Positions 5,337 to 13,895 of a stretch of 13,895 bases of DNA are shown piece after piece (the first letter of the stretch is position 1; each line of letters begins with the position of its first letter). The DNA is from Methanobacteriota archaeon. GTDB taxonomy: Archaea > Thermoplasmatota > Poseidoniia > Poseidoniales > Poseidoniaceae. The stretch lies in contig PBOE01000050.1 in the NCBI GenBank assembly GCA_002725275.1, forward strand, positions 1-13,895, given 5' to 3'. The notes beneath the pieces were generated by a model. That model was not told where the DNA came from. It did no database searches and saw only the letters and a list, made by a program, of their open reading frames with translations. Made by a program: the position numbers and the translations under genes.

Positions 5337-8300
5337 TCGTCCAGCAGCACCGCTTCGTTGGCTTGGGTCAACGTGGTGACGGCGAACAACAGCGCCGCGG
5401 AAGCCACGAGGAGAACGAGCACGTACGTTGCGCCGATACCGGCCACCAGGGCCACCGCTGCCACCATCCAAGCCACGGCCAAGTCAACCGCACCCACGAT
5501 ACGCCACGACTTGCGCTGAGCCAGAATGCCCGCGATCCAAGCCGTGGCGGAAACGACCAACGTGGCAAGGGACAAACCCATCAGGGAAGTGGAGAGAACG
5601 GCGGCGGAAATCAGGAGGCCGTGCACCGACCACAACGAGGCCGAAAGCCAGAGGCCGTGGTCCCGTGCAACCACCAGCGCCACCCATGCCACGCTGACAA
5701 CTCCGAAGGCGCCGGTAACGCGTGCGGGGCTGAGCAGGGCGTCGGCCGGTGAGAGGACCCAAGCGACCAACGCCTGCACCGCCAACGGTGCCAACAGCAT
5801 CACGGTCATCGCCACGGCCGGCTGAGTCCATCCGAGGCTTCGTCGGAGACCGAACGCCAACGCAAGGACGGCCCCCGGCCCCAACGACAACACGACCGTG
5901 CCGACCATCCAGCCGCTGCGACCCAACGCCGTTCGATGGTCGTCCAGTCCCCGGCGGAGGCGCTCGCCCTCCACCCAGTCGAACAGCAACACCATGCCGA
6001 GCAGGACAAGTTCGATGCCGAACAAAGGTAGGCCACCGGTGGAGAGTGGCAGCGACAGCGGGTCGGTGCTGAGGGGGAGCGGTACCTCTCCGCCAATGAG
6101 CACGCACACCGCACGGTCGATGACCATCAGCGCCAACAACGCCTCGAGGGCGCTGGGAATGCGCAGACCGAGGTCGTTGCGTCCCATGAGCCCCATGGCC
6201 GCGAGCAGGCCGAGCGTGAGCGTCAGCACGGCGAGGTGGACCGTGCCTTCGTCGAGCACACCTGTGGTCATTCGTCCCGCTACGTGGACCAGAACCATCC
6301 CCGTCATCGCCACAGCGATGGGAAGTTCAACCCCCGCCACATCGGGAAGGCGTAGACCGATGGCGTTTGCACGCAGGCGGGTCAGGCCCACCAAGACCAC
6401 CGCAAAACCGGCGCTGAACACCAGCGCCAACAGGGCGTACGGCGTGGCATAAGCGAACCACGTGGAGCCAAGGAAAGCGACCGAGAGGAAGAGCAGCAAC
6501 ACCACGGGACGGTAGTGAATATCGCCGATGATCACGTCGTTGGCATCACCGGTTCCCGCTCGTTTGGCCCGCTTCTTTTGGCGCTGGGCGAGGTCCAGCA
6601 GCTCAGCGTCGAGTTCCTTGAGCGCCACCGAGGTGGTGCCGTCAGCGCTGACCGAGGCCACCAGGGTTTGCATGCGCTCTCGCTTGGCAGCGAACGCCGC
6701 CTGGCGCTCTTCCTTGGCGGCCAGCGCCCGGAGGCCGGAACGGACATCGCCCTGAAACGCAAGGTAGGCACCCACGACCACGAACGCAACAAGGGCGGTC
6801 AGTTGCATGGAGTTCGACGCCTCGGTCTGCCCGGCCAGCGCCATGCTGACCAGCAAGCCGATGACGGCCACGGTGGGTGGAAGAAGAGCGTCAACGCTTC
6901 GCAGACGTTGCATGTACAGCAGGGCTGAGGCGACCCCCATGACCGTCAGGACCTCGACCCCCAAAGCCGCTGAAAGATCGGCTTGGCCGGTGAGGGCATC
7001 GGTTCGGTCAGGGCCGAGCGCCACCACGAGAAACAACGCCGTCATCATGCCGAGGTGAACGGTCAACAATCGACCGGGCAACGACCGCAACGTGGGGTCA
7101 CCGTGGTCCATGTCCGATGCGTCCGCCCGGCGCGCAGCGGCGGCGATGAGCACCAAACTTCCGCCCGTCAGCGCGGTAGCCCAGCCGGCTTCCATTCCGT
7201 AATTCCAAGCGATGGCGAGCGCCGACACCGACCACACCACCACGAGGGTTTGTGGTCGCCCCTGATGGAGGCCAAGCCACGTCATAACGGCGTGGGCGAA
7301 GAGAAGCGCCGTCATGCCGCCCAAGGCACCCTCAGCCGTAAGGCCCTCAGGACGGGCGGTCGCCACGAACGAAACGCAAGCGAGGATGAAGCCCATGTTC
7401 CAAAGGTTGAGCACTTCAGAATCCCGGAGGCGTGAACTCATCTCTGAAAGCCCGGCGACGCCACCGGCGAGGTTGAGGTTGGCTTCGCCCAGACGATGGT
7501 TCACCGCCACCTGCTGCAGGACGAGCAACGCCATCCAGACGCCAAGATCGACCTCGGACAACACGATGGGAATAAGGTCGGCGTTGATGAGCCGCTGCTC
7601 TGCATTGGTGGCAAAGACGAGCAGCCACGCGTAGGGCGCCAGCACGGCCACGCCGGCGATGCTGGGCGAATGGCGCAGCACCGCAATGCCGCCCAACCCC
7701 AGCCAAACAATGCCCTGAGCGATCAGCAACATGCGAGCCTGCCCCCCACCGTCATCGGCAGGGATCAGGAGCGTGAGAAGCGTGACAATCACCAGACCGC
7801 CGGTCCACAAGACGTGGTCGGAGACGTTGGCTTGGTGGGTGAGGAGCACCCCGATGCACAAACCGGTGGTGGCCAGCGCAAACACGGAGTATTCGGTGAG
7901 GTCGAAGGGAAACGAGAGGCTGACGATGTTGGTGTTGAGCAGCGCCAACCCCGCGATAAGGAACGGCATGGGCGCCAAGACGAACGGCATCAGTTTGGTC
8001 CACGCCACCCCACGAACCACCAGGTACGACGAGCTGAACGCCAGCGTCAGGAGCATGAGTTGAGCAAGAGCATACCCCAACTCGGTGCGATGGGCGGCGA
8101 TGGTCATCAGCGCACCCACCATCCCCAAGGACACGGAAACGGCCCACAAGCCCGGTTTGCCCAGTCCCACGGCGTGGACCGCTTGGCTCAACCAGTTTTC
8201 GTGGTGCACAAAGGCGGCGGCCATGGACGCATTGGCGGCCGTGACAACGCTCAGGAGAAGGAAAAGGGTCAGATCGTTCTCAATGGGCAGCAAGGTGAGC

Positions 8301-9151
8301 GAGAGGATGTTCCAATCGTTGGAGAGGGCATGAACACCAACCCAAAGGTAGGACATGGAAATGCCGAGGCTCGCCAAGTTGCCGGAATCGCGGAGCAGTG
8401 CAAGTCCGTGCATCAAGGCCATGGCCAACACGATCAGAACCGCAATGCCCACCTCGCCGTAAACCGCCCCGGCGGAACTGCCCACGGCGAACAAAACCAG
8501 AGCGGATTGGGCTGCGATGGCATCCTCATCATGACGAAACGCCAACGCCACGTTCATGCCGACCAAGCCCAGCATCAGCGCGCCCAAGAGTTGGCTCTCC
8601 GCGACACCAAAACCGTCCAACCAACCCCAACGCCATGCATCGAGCGCCAACCCGTAGAGAAGTTTCATCGAAATGATGACCCAGGTGATGCCGAGGAGGT
8701 GCATCGCATCCTGTCGAATCCATCGCTCACCGAGCCAAAGGCCGACCACCGCCATGCCAAACAGTCCGAAACCACCGATGACGGGTGGCAGCACCGTTCC
8801 AACAAGGGCCCCAATGGCGGTCCACACCACGACCATGGCCACGGCCAAACCTTTCCCGATGGTCTGTTCTCCGTGAACGGCCATCTGCGTGGTTGAATCA
8901 ACCGTTGACGTGGATTCGGACGCCATCGTGAACAACGATTTGACGTCCCCAACAGCAACGTCTGGCTCGGCTGTCGCAGCGCCGGTCGTCGCCTCGGGGA
9001 CAGGGTCGGTTGACGGTTCAGGGTCCTCCTCGGTCGAAGCGAGCATGAAGGCGTCAAGGTTGAGGCCCTGCGGGCGCTTGAACGACTGCTCACGAAGCAC
9101 GTCATCCTCTTCTGGAGGGGGGGAACGCTTGGCATCCTCCGCACCTTCCAT
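5333..9151 (-). CDS. Giant polytopic membrane protein (1272 aa), unknown function
   Basis: The longest gene of the window. Residues 1-100 are acidic and disordered (EEDPEPSTDPVPEATTG) with no signal peptide, so the N-terminus is probably cytoplasmic. Residues about 100-800 are almost continuous hydrophobic helices, broken near 800-880 by a charged, probably coiled segment (AAKEERQAAFAAKRERMQ; LAQRQKKRAKRAG). Residues 880-1260 are again membrane helices. By eye there are some 30 or more spans in all. There is no ATP-binding, peptidase, glycosyltransferase or transporter signature that I can recognise, and few conserved charged residues inside the spans. The layout of two long membrane halves joined by a basic linker recalls DUF2339-like polytopic proteins only loosely. 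It starts at the ATG at 9151, divergent from pckA, and its stop overlaps that of the mutase gene. Translation is uninterrupted, so the gene is intact. Confidence 0.85.
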   Translation of the reverse strand: MEGAEDAKRSPPPEEDDVLREQSFKRPQGLNLDAFMLASTEEDPEPSTDPVPEATTGAATAEPDVAVGDVKSLFTMASESTSTVDSTTQMAVHGEQTIGKGLAVAMVVVWTAIGALVGTVLPPVIGGFGLFGMAVVGLWLGERWIRQDAMHLLGITWVIISMKLLYGLALDAWRWGWLDGFGVAESQLLGALMLGLVGMNVALAFRHDEDAIAAQSALVLFAVGSSAGAVYGEVGIAVLIVLAMALMHGLALLRDSGNLASLGISMSYLWVGVHALSNDWNILSLTLLPIENDLTLFLLLSVVTAANASMAAAFVHHENWLSQAVHAVGLGKPGLWAVSVSLGMVGALMTIAAHRTELGYALAQLMLLTLAFSSSYLVVRGVAWTKLMPFVLAPMPFLIAGLALLNTNIVSLSFPFDLTEYSVFALATTGLCIGVLLTHQANVSDHVLWTGGLVIVTLLTLLIPADDGGGQARMLLIAQGIVWLGLGGIAVLRHSPSIAGVAVLAPYAWLLVFATNAEQRLINADLIPIVLSEVDLGVWMALLVLQQVAVNHRLGEANLNLAGGVAGLSEMSSRLRDSEVLNLWNMGFILACVSFVATARPEGLTAEGALGGMTALLFAHAVMTWLGLHQGRPQTLVVVWSVSALAIAWNYGMEAGWATALTGGSLVLIAAAARRADASDMDHGDPTLRSLPGRLLTVHLGMMTALFLVVALGPDRTDALTGQADLSAALGVEVLTVMGVASALLYMQRLRSVDALLPPTVAVIGLLVSMALAGQTEASNSMQLTALVAFVVVGAYLAFQGDVRSGLRALAAKEERQAAFAAKRERMQTLVASVSADGTTSVALKELDAELLDLAQRQKKRAKRAGTGDANDVIIGDIHYRPVVLLLFLSVAFLGSTWFAYATPYALLALVFSAGFAVVLVGLTRLRANAIGLRLPDVAGVELPIAVAMTGMVLVHVAGRMTTGVLDEGTVHLAVLTLTLGLLAAMGLMGRNDLGLRIPSALEALLALMVIDRAVCVLIGGEVPLPLSTDPLSLPLSTGGLPLFGIELVLLGMVLLFDWVEGERLRRGLDDHRTALGRSGWMVGTVVLSLGPGAVLALAFGLRRSLGWTQPAVAMTVMLLAPLAVQALVAWVLSPADALLSPARVTGAFGVVSVAWVALVVARDHGLWLSASLWSVHGLLISAAVLSTSLMGLSLATLVVSATAWIAGILAQRKSWRIVGAVDLAVAWMVAAVALVAGIGATYVLVLLVASAALLFAVTTLTQANEAVLLDD

Positions 9152-9325
9152 GCATCGCTCCTTGGCTTGCCGAACATGAACTTGTCCGCCCCGTGCAGGC
9201 TTTTGTGGTGAATTCTATCGGTTCTGGCACGCCGCTGAGCCGTCGTCATCGGAGGTCGCTTGAAGACGGTTGAGCGATGGCCGTTGAGCCAAAAGGGACA
9301 AAGAGGGGCGGCGGAAACGGCCGAC
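9152..9325. promoter_or_regulatory. Divergent intergenic region between the membrane protein and pckA
   Basis: About 174 bases must hold both promoters. The only AT-rich stretch is TTTTGTGGTGAATTCTATC at about 9202-9220; on the minus strand GATAGAATTC could be a weak TATA element for the membrane-protein gene. I see no clear TATA box 25-30 bases before the preferred pckA ATG at 9326, nor a ribosome site. If the pckA start is really the TTG at 9260, the region shrinks to 108 bases. Confidence 0.3.
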
Positions 9326-10927
9326 ATGGGCGGCACCCACGGCACCCCCTCCGGTAGCCTCGAATCGCACGGCATCTCCCCCAGCGGAGCCGTCTATTGG
9401 AACCTCGAAGCGAAGGACCTCGTTGCGCTCGCTGTCGAGCGTGGCGAAGGTGTGCTGAGCGCCCACGGCGCGCTGGTCACAGAAACCGGTGAGCGAACCG
9501 GGCGGTCGCCCAACGACAAGTACATCGTGGACGAGCCTTCGGTGTCCAGCGACATCAACTGGGGCGACGTGAACGTCTCCACTGACCTCGACACCTTCAA
9601 CCGAATGCGCGCCAAGGTCGTTGAGTTCCTGTCCAAGCAAGAGGCGCTTTTCGTCCAAGACCTGTACTGCGGCGCCGATTTTTCCGAAGCGCTCCCCATC
9701 CGCGTGGTCAACCACAACGCCTGGCACAACACCTTCGCCCGCAACATGTTCATTCGGCCCGGTGCCGACCAACTCGCCAAGCACGAGCCCGAATTCACCG
9801 TGCTCCACGCCCCCCATTTTGAGGCCGATGCCAAGGACGATGGTTTGAATTCGCAATGCTTTGTGATCGTGAACTACGCCGCCAAAGAAGTCATCATCGG
9901 GGGCACCCGCTATGCTGGAGAAATCAAGAAATCCATCTTCTCCGTGATGAACCTCATTCTCCCCAAGAAAGGCATCCTGCCCATGCACTGTTCGGCCAAC
10001 ACCACCGGGGAAAACACGGCCATCTTTTTCGGCCTCTCGGGCACCGGGAAAACCACACTGTCGGCCGACCCAAAACGGGCCCTCATCGGCGACGACGAGC
10101 ACGGTTGGGGTGCCAACGGCGTGTTCAACTTTGAAGGCGGCTGCTATGCCAAACTGATCGACCTTTCTGAAGAAGATGAGCCCGCCATTTTCGCCACCAC
10201 CCGGCGGCACGGAACGGTGCTCGAAAACATCGTCCTCGACAGCGAAGGCGTGCCCGATTTCCACGACACCTCCAAGACCCAAAACACTCGAGGGTCCTAT
10301 CCGATCGAATTCATCGACAACCGAACAGCCGACTCGAAGGGCGGCCACCCGCAAAACGTGATTTTTCTCACCTGCGACGCCTTTGGTGTTCTCCCGCCCA
10401 TCTCTCGTTTGACGCCCTCACAGGCTGCCTACCACTTCATCTCGGGCTACACCGCCAAGGTCGCCGGTACAGAAGTCGGTGTCAAAGAGCCCCAAGCCAC
10501 CTTTTCGGCTTGCTTTGGTGAACCCTTCATGCCCATGCACCCCGGCGTCTACGCCGACCTCCTCTCCGACAAGATGGCCCAGCACGGGTCCACGGCCTGG
10601 CTCATCAACACCGGTTGGTCCGGCGGCGCTTACGGCGAAGGAAGCCGAATGAAGATCAAGTACACCCGAGCCATGCTCAACGCCGCCCTTGATGGAGAAC
10701 TCGACGACGTTGAATTTGTCACCGATGCGCGCTTTGGTTTTGAAATTCCAACCGCTTGCCCGGGGGTTCCTGCCGAGGTGCTTCAACCCAAGTCCACCTG
10801 GTCCAACGGGGAGGCTTACGACGCCACCGCCGACAAATTGGCCTCCATGTTCAACGAGAATTTCAAGCGCTACGAAGCCGGTGTCTCCCCCGAGGTCAAC
10901 GCTGCTGCACCCGCTCCGCTGGCGTGA
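9326..10927 (+). CDS. pckA: Phosphoenolpyruvate carboxykinase (ATP)
   Basis: Converts oxaloacetate and ATP to phosphoenolpyruvate, CO2 and ADP, the entry step of gluconeogenesis in the cytoplasm. Residues counted from the ATG at 9326 (533 aa): substrate-binding GRSPNDKYIV at 59-68; GTRYAGEIKKS at 193-203 with the metal/substrate lysines; His221 in PMHCSAN; P-loop GLSGTGKTT at 236-244; the metal-binding IGDDEHGW at 254-261; and the arginine of NTRGSYPIEF (Arg322). All key residues of the ATP-dependent class are present, and the length fits the family (about 530-540). The frame runs back to a TTG at 9260, but the 22 extra residues (Arg, Gln, Gly rich) look non-coding and E. coli-type enzymes begin near here. 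Many archaea use the GTP form instead, so this gene may have a bacterial origin. Its last 32 bases overlap the convergent PIN gene. Confidence 0.95.
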   Translation: MGGTHGTPSGSLESHGISPSGAVYWNLEAKDLVALAVERGEGVLSAHGALVTETGERTGRSPNDKYIVDEPSVSSDINWGDVNVSTDLDTFNRMRAKVVEFLSKQEALFVQDLYCGADFSEALPIRVVNHNAWHNTFARNMFIRPGADQLAKHEPEFTVLHAPHFEADAKDDGLNSQCFVIVNYAAKEVIIGGTRYAGEIKKSIFSVMNLILPKKGILPMHCSANTTGENTAIFFGLSGTGKTTLSADPKRALIGDDEHGWGANGVFNFEGGCYAKLIDLSEEDEPAIFATTRRHGTVLENIVLDSEGVPDFHDTSKTQNTRGSYPIEFIDNRTADSKGGHPQNVIFLTCDAFGVLPPISRLTPSQAAYHFISGYTAKVAGTEVGVKEPQATFSACFGEPFMPMHPGVYADLLSDKMAQHGSTAWLINTGWSGGAYGEGSRMKIKYTRAMLNAALDGELDDVEFVTDARFGFEIPTACPGVPAEVLQPKSTWSNGEAYDATADKLASMFNENFKRYEAGVSPEVNAAAPAPLA

Positions 10928-12398
10928 GCCCGTCCAAGAGACGACGTAAAACCGGGATGTTCTCCCGCTCGCTGTCATCCAGCGCCATTTCCGCCTGAAC
11001 CATGCGGGTGCTGAGCGTTTCGTACCTGTCATCGTCCTTCGCCATCATGGCGCACTCCATCGCCTCGTCGAACAGCTCAATGGCCAATTCCGGCCGGTCG
11101 ATGGCCAACAGCGCCGTACCGACACGTTCGAGGATGTTCGAACCGCTGGCGGGGTCGTCCATCAGGTGTTCCGACGCCTTTCCGACCCACGTCGCTGCTG
11201 CGGTTGCATCACCGGCGAGGGAGGAGGCGATGGCGGCCAGCACCATCGATGGAACGCTGTCGTCCGCTCGCGTGGTCGGTTGGTCAGCGGACGTGGTGAA
11301 GAGTTTCAACGCCCGAGCAACATCACCGCTCTGGAGGGCCAACATGCCCAATCGTCGCATGGCTTTGCATTCCGACCCCACATCGTCGACCAGCGTTGCC
11401 AAGTGAAGCGCGCGTGCCAGATGGCGTCGAGCGTGCTCGTGATGCCCGGCCATTCTCGCCATCAACCCCAGGGCGGACTCGGTGCGCAGGAGGCTGCCGG
11501 CCATGGCGCGATGGACGAGTTCCGCTTGTTCCTCGCCCAGCGGGGCCAAGCCCATGCCAACCTCTTCCATGACCTCGGTCAACAGGGATGAAGTGGTTTG
11601 AATCGCTTCGGAAAGCCGGTCGTCCGCTTCCATTCGAAGCGTGGTCAGGTGAGCGTCCAATTTGGATACAGGCGCACAAATGGTCGCCAGTTCACCCAGC
11701 GCTTCCAAACGCTTTGGTTTGATCTTGTAGCCCCGGATCACGCGGGTTAAATCCGCTATTTGTCGGCGCTCCAACCGTTCCGCATCCTCTTCGTCGTGGT
11801 CCAACGCGTGGCTGGAAGAGAGCAATGAATCCACCATCCAAGTCAGTTTTCGCTGGACGTCGTATTCGCTACGGCGGCTGATGGCGTACTTCATCTCCGC
11901 TGCACGAACCTGACGGGAAAGGCTCCGGAACCTGGCGTCTCGGTCTGCATCGGGCGCCTCCGCCACCAACCGCTGAAGGAAGGTCGAAGGCGGACAGGTT
12001 TCGAAACGCAGGTCGGTCCGCTCGGCCGTGGTGGTCATCTTGAAATCGTCCGACACCAACACGACCCCGTCGGTTTCAGCACCCAAGCCGTCAGCCAGCA
12101 CCATCAGGGACAGGTCGACGTCCTGTGGAGCAGCGGATTCACCGATGCGTTGGGCCAAGGCCCGAACGTCGCCTTCGTCAACGGGAACGCTGTGAAGCAT
12201 GGCATCGAGAGCTTTCAGAAGGTTTGGACGGCCGTCACACCGACGCAAAGCAACCGTGGCGACTTCTTGCTCGACGCCCGGCGTGATCAGCAGCTGCCGG
12301 CCCCGCAAGACCGCTTCTAAATCGTCAACGAAGCCGTCCTCCGCTTTCTGACCGAGGTGAATAAAACAGTTTGAATCGATGACCCAAACGGAACCCAT
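10896..12398 (-). CDS. PIN-domain nuclease fused to a TPR-like helical repeat region
   Basis: A 500-aa protein. Residues 1-145 form a PIN-type ribonuclease domain: MGSVWVIDSNCFIHLG carries the first acidic residue Asp8, GVEQEV gives Glu43/Glu45, QDVDLSLMVLADGL gives Asp93/Asp95, and VVLVSDDFKM gives Asp117/Asp118 before a final strand. These four positions are the usual metal-binding set, so it is probably active. Residues about 150-290 are charged helices; 300-480 look like TPR-like repeats (HARRHLARALHLATLVDDVG, DVARALKLFTTSAD, RPELAIELFDEAMECAMMAK). It is much longer than toxin PIN proteins (about 130 aa) and has no antitoxin partner. It follows the DEAD-box helicase by 45 bases on the same strand with no visible promoter, suggesting cotranscription and a role in RNA processing or decay. 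The exact substrate is unknown. Confidence 0.8.
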   Translation of the reverse strand: MGSVWVIDSNCFIHLGQKAEDGFVDDLEAVLRGRQLLITPGVEQEVATVALRRCDGRPNLLKALDAMLHSVPVDEGDVRALAQRIGESAAPQDVDLSLMVLADGLGAETDGVVLVSDDFKMTTTAERTDLRFETCPPSTFLQRLVAEAPDADRDARFRSLSRQVRAAEMKYAISRRSEYDVQRKLTWMVDSLLSSSHALDHDEEDAERLERRQIADLTRVIRGYKIKPKRLEALGELATICAPVSKLDAHLTTLRMEADDRLSEAIQTTSSLLTEVMEEVGMGLAPLGEEQAELVHRAMAGSLLRTESALGLMARMAGHHEHARRHLARALHLATLVDDVGSECKAMRRLGMLALQSGDVARALKLFTTSADQPTTRADDSVPSMVLAAIASSLAGDATAAATWVGKASEHLMDDPASGSNILERVGTALLAIDRPELAIELFDEAMECAMMAKDDDRYETLSTRMVQAEMALDDSERENIPVLRRLLDGLTPAERVQQR

Positions 12399-12443
12399 GG
12401 CTCGTATGAGGCCCCCTCAAATCATCATGTTTCCGCCACGAAC

Positions 12444-13895
12444 TCATGAACGGTCATCGCGACGAGGTTGACGACGATTGGAGCGATTTGGCCGGTTCCG
12501 ATTGGAAGCGTTTGAGCGCCCTTGCTGCTTCCCGCGATGCCGGTTTGGCTGCGGGGGCTTGCCACCCGACGGACGATGGGGGCGTCCACTTTTCTGACCC
12601 GACTTGCGCTTGGACGTGTTTCGACCTCCACCCCCGTCGCCGTCTCGTGGTCCACCTTTCCGACTGCGGTCGTTGGCGTTCGGCCCCCTGCGGTTGTAGC
12701 GCCGCATGTTACTCCCGCGACCCGTGCCGCGGCGTGAACGTCCGCCCACCGGTGCACCCTTGACTCGTCCGGGCTTTTGACCCGGCTTCGGCCGGGCCTT
12801 CTCAAAGTGGTAAGGCTGCTCCTCGAGAACCTCGATCTCTTCGCCGAGGAGTTGCTGGATGCCGACCAAATAACCGGATTCGGTTTCATCACAGAACGAG
12901 TAGGCCAAGCCTTCGCGCCCGGCGCGTGCCGTGCGGCCGATGCGGTGAATGTAGACCTCGGGCTCGTTGGGTAAATCGTAGTTGAAGACGTGAGTGATGT
13001 CTTCGACGTCAATGCCTCGACTGGCGATGTCGGTGGCCACGAGAACGAAGACGTCGCCGTTTCGAAACGCTTCGAGGGCTCGCGTCCTTGCGGTCTGGCT
13101 CTTGTCGCCGTGGATGGAATCGGAAGGGATTCCCACCTTGCTGAGTTGTTTTGCCAGACGGTTAGCACCGTGCTTGGTTCGGGTGAACACGATGCCGCAA
13201 GCGACCATCTGGCCTTCGAGGAGGTCGATGAGCAACTGCCGCTTGTCCGCTTTCTGAACGAAGGCCACGTACTGTTCGATGCGGTCCGTGGTTGGCGCTT
13301 CTGGGCTGATGTCCACGTGCACCGGACGGTGCAGCATTTGATTGGCCAACTCGCCGATGGCTTTGGGCATGGTCGCACTGAACATCAGGTTCTGTCGCTT
13401 GCGCGGAACGAGCCTGAGAATACGTTCCACGTCCTTGCTGAATCCCATGTCGAGCATGCGGTCGGCTTCGTCGAGCACGAAATGCTGGACTTCGCTCAGG
13501 TCGACGTGCCCCTGCTCGTACAGGTCGAGCAAGCGGCCAGGGGTGGCCACCAACACGTCCACGCCCCGACGAAGGGCTTTCACCTGCGGGCTCTGCCCGA
13601 CGCCGCCAAAGATGACGGTGGAATAGAGCGGAAGGTGCCGACCGTACACGCGGAGGCGGTCGCCGATCTGCGCGGCCAGTTCCCGTGTGGGCGTGAGCAT
13701 GAGGGCGCGGATGGGGCGGCCGTTGGACGGTTTCTCAGCGGCGAGATGATGGAGGATGGGCAGGGCGAACGCTGCCGTTTTTCCAGTGCCCGTTTGGGCG
13801 ATACCGAGTACGTCTCGCCCGTCCATGAGGGCGGGAATGGTTTCGGATTGGACCGGGGTTGGCGTGCGGTAGCCCTCACCGTCAAGGGCCTCCAA
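12444..13895 (-). CDS. DEAD-box ATP-dependent RNA helicase (5' end outside window)
   Basis: The frame is open to the edge; the first codon seen is TTG for Leu inside the protein, so the true start lies beyond 13895. In 483 visible residues the motifs are in order: Q motif GYRTPTPVQ (8-16), motif I AQTGTGKT (33-40), Ia PTRELAAQ (69-76), Ib TPGR (118-121), II DEAD (142-145), III SAT (173-175), V ATDIASRGID (287-296) and VI HRIGRTARAG (317-326). Only about 20-25 residues are missing. The last 115 residues are a basic, low-complexity tail full of Gly, Arg, Lys, Asn and Pro (GRSRRGTGRGSNMRRYNRRG), typical of RNA-binding RGG-like extensions. The core is most like the bacterial RhlE/DeaD group. It unwinds RNA duplexes in ribosome assembly or RNA turnover; the PIN protein gene follows directly. 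Confidence 0.95.
   Translation of the reverse strand: MEALDGEGYRTPTPVQSETIPALMDGRDVLGIAQTGTGKTAAFALPILHHLAAEKPSNGRPIRALMLTPTRELAAQIGDRLRVYGRHLPLYSTVIFGGVGQSPQVKALRRGVDVLVATPGRLLDLYEQGHVDLSEVQHFVLDEADRMLDMGFSKDVERILRLVPRKRQNLMFSATMPKAIGELANQMLHRPVHVDISPEAPTTDRIEQYVAFVQKADKRQLLIDLLEGQMVACGIVFTRTKHGANRLAKQLSKVGIPSDSIHGDKSQTARTRALEAFRNGDVFVLVATDIASRGIDVEDITHVFNYDLPNEPEVYIHRIGRTARAGREGLAYSFCDETESGYLVGIQQLLGEEIEVLEEQPYHFEKARPKPGQKPGRVKGAPVGGRSRRGTGRGSNMRRYNRRGPNANDRSRKGGPRDGDGGGGRNTSKRKSGQKSGRPHRPSGGKPPQPNRHRGKQQGRSNASNRNRPNRSNRRQPRRDDRS

Noticed and set aside
7496..8896. Plus-strand open frame of 466 codons opposite the giant membrane protein
   Set aside because: Composition is extremely rich in His, Gln, Arg and Asp, as expected from reading hydrophobic codons on the other strand.
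9215..10354. Minus-strand open frame of 379 codons opposite pckA
   Set aside because: Lies antisense to the unmistakable PEP carboxykinase; no motif, no start signal.
10896..12398. PIN domain as the toxin of a VapBC toxin-antitoxin pair
   Set aside because: The protein is about four times too long, has a helical-repeat C-terminus, and no small antitoxin gene lies before it.
12425..13378. Second minus-strand frame inside the DEAD-box helicase gene
   Set aside because: Ser/Thr/Arg-rich out-of-frame reading of the helicase; the helicase motifs lie in the other frame.
1..13895. CRISPR array, tRNA, rRNA or insertion sequence
   Set aside because: No regularly spaced repeats, no cloverleaf-like or rRNA-like stretch, and no transposase or terminal inverted repeats were seen on either strand.

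Overview
The window is GC-rich, densely coding DNA with AT-rich patches only at a few promoters. I read it as most likely an uncultured marine euryarchaeon of the Poseidoniales (Marine Group II) type. The support is indirect: several genes have a TATA-like box about 30 bases before an ATG with no Shine-Dalgarno sequence, and there is a PIN-domain protein, a split UDP-GlcNAc pathway and a lineage-specific giant membrane protein. No rRNA, tRNA or ribosomal protein gene is present to prove it, and the helicase and PEP carboxykinase are of bacterial kind, so a bacterial host is not excluded.

Left part (1-692, minus strand): three tightly packed small genes (141 aa, 49 aa with a zinc-knuckle pattern, and a partial one that runs off the edge). 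Each has a strong Shine-Dalgarno sequence and they share an AT-rich promoter. They look like a phage, plasmid or integrated-element module and differ in style from the rest of the window.

Transition (about 700-2979, plus strand): a decayed, frameshifted gene (859-1443); a degenerate copy of a small winged-helix-like gene together with its promoter (1446-1623); an intact 329-aa gene of unknown function (1668-2657); and the intact 83-aa copy of the winged-helix-like gene (2728-2979). The two copies share a promoter block of about 32 bases, so this is a duplication in which one copy has died. The living copy has a perfect 13-base palindrome just after its TATA box.

Centre (3021-5336, plus): a left-handed beta-helix acyltransferase like the C-terminal half of GlmU, followed after 3 bases by a phosphohexomutase of the GlmM/phosphomannomutase family. 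Together they could supply amino-sugar nucleotides for cell-surface glycans. The mutase converges, with overlapping stop codons, on a 1272-aa polytopic membrane protein of unknown function (5333-9151, minus).

Right part: divergent from the membrane protein is ATP-dependent PEP carboxykinase (9326-10927, plus), whose 3' end overlaps by 32 bases the end of a 500-aa PIN-nuclease/TPR-like protein (10896-12398, minus). That gene lies 45 bases downstream of a DEAD-box RNA helicase with a long basic Gly/Arg-rich tail, cut by the window edge (12444-13895, minus). The last two may form an RNA-processing pair.
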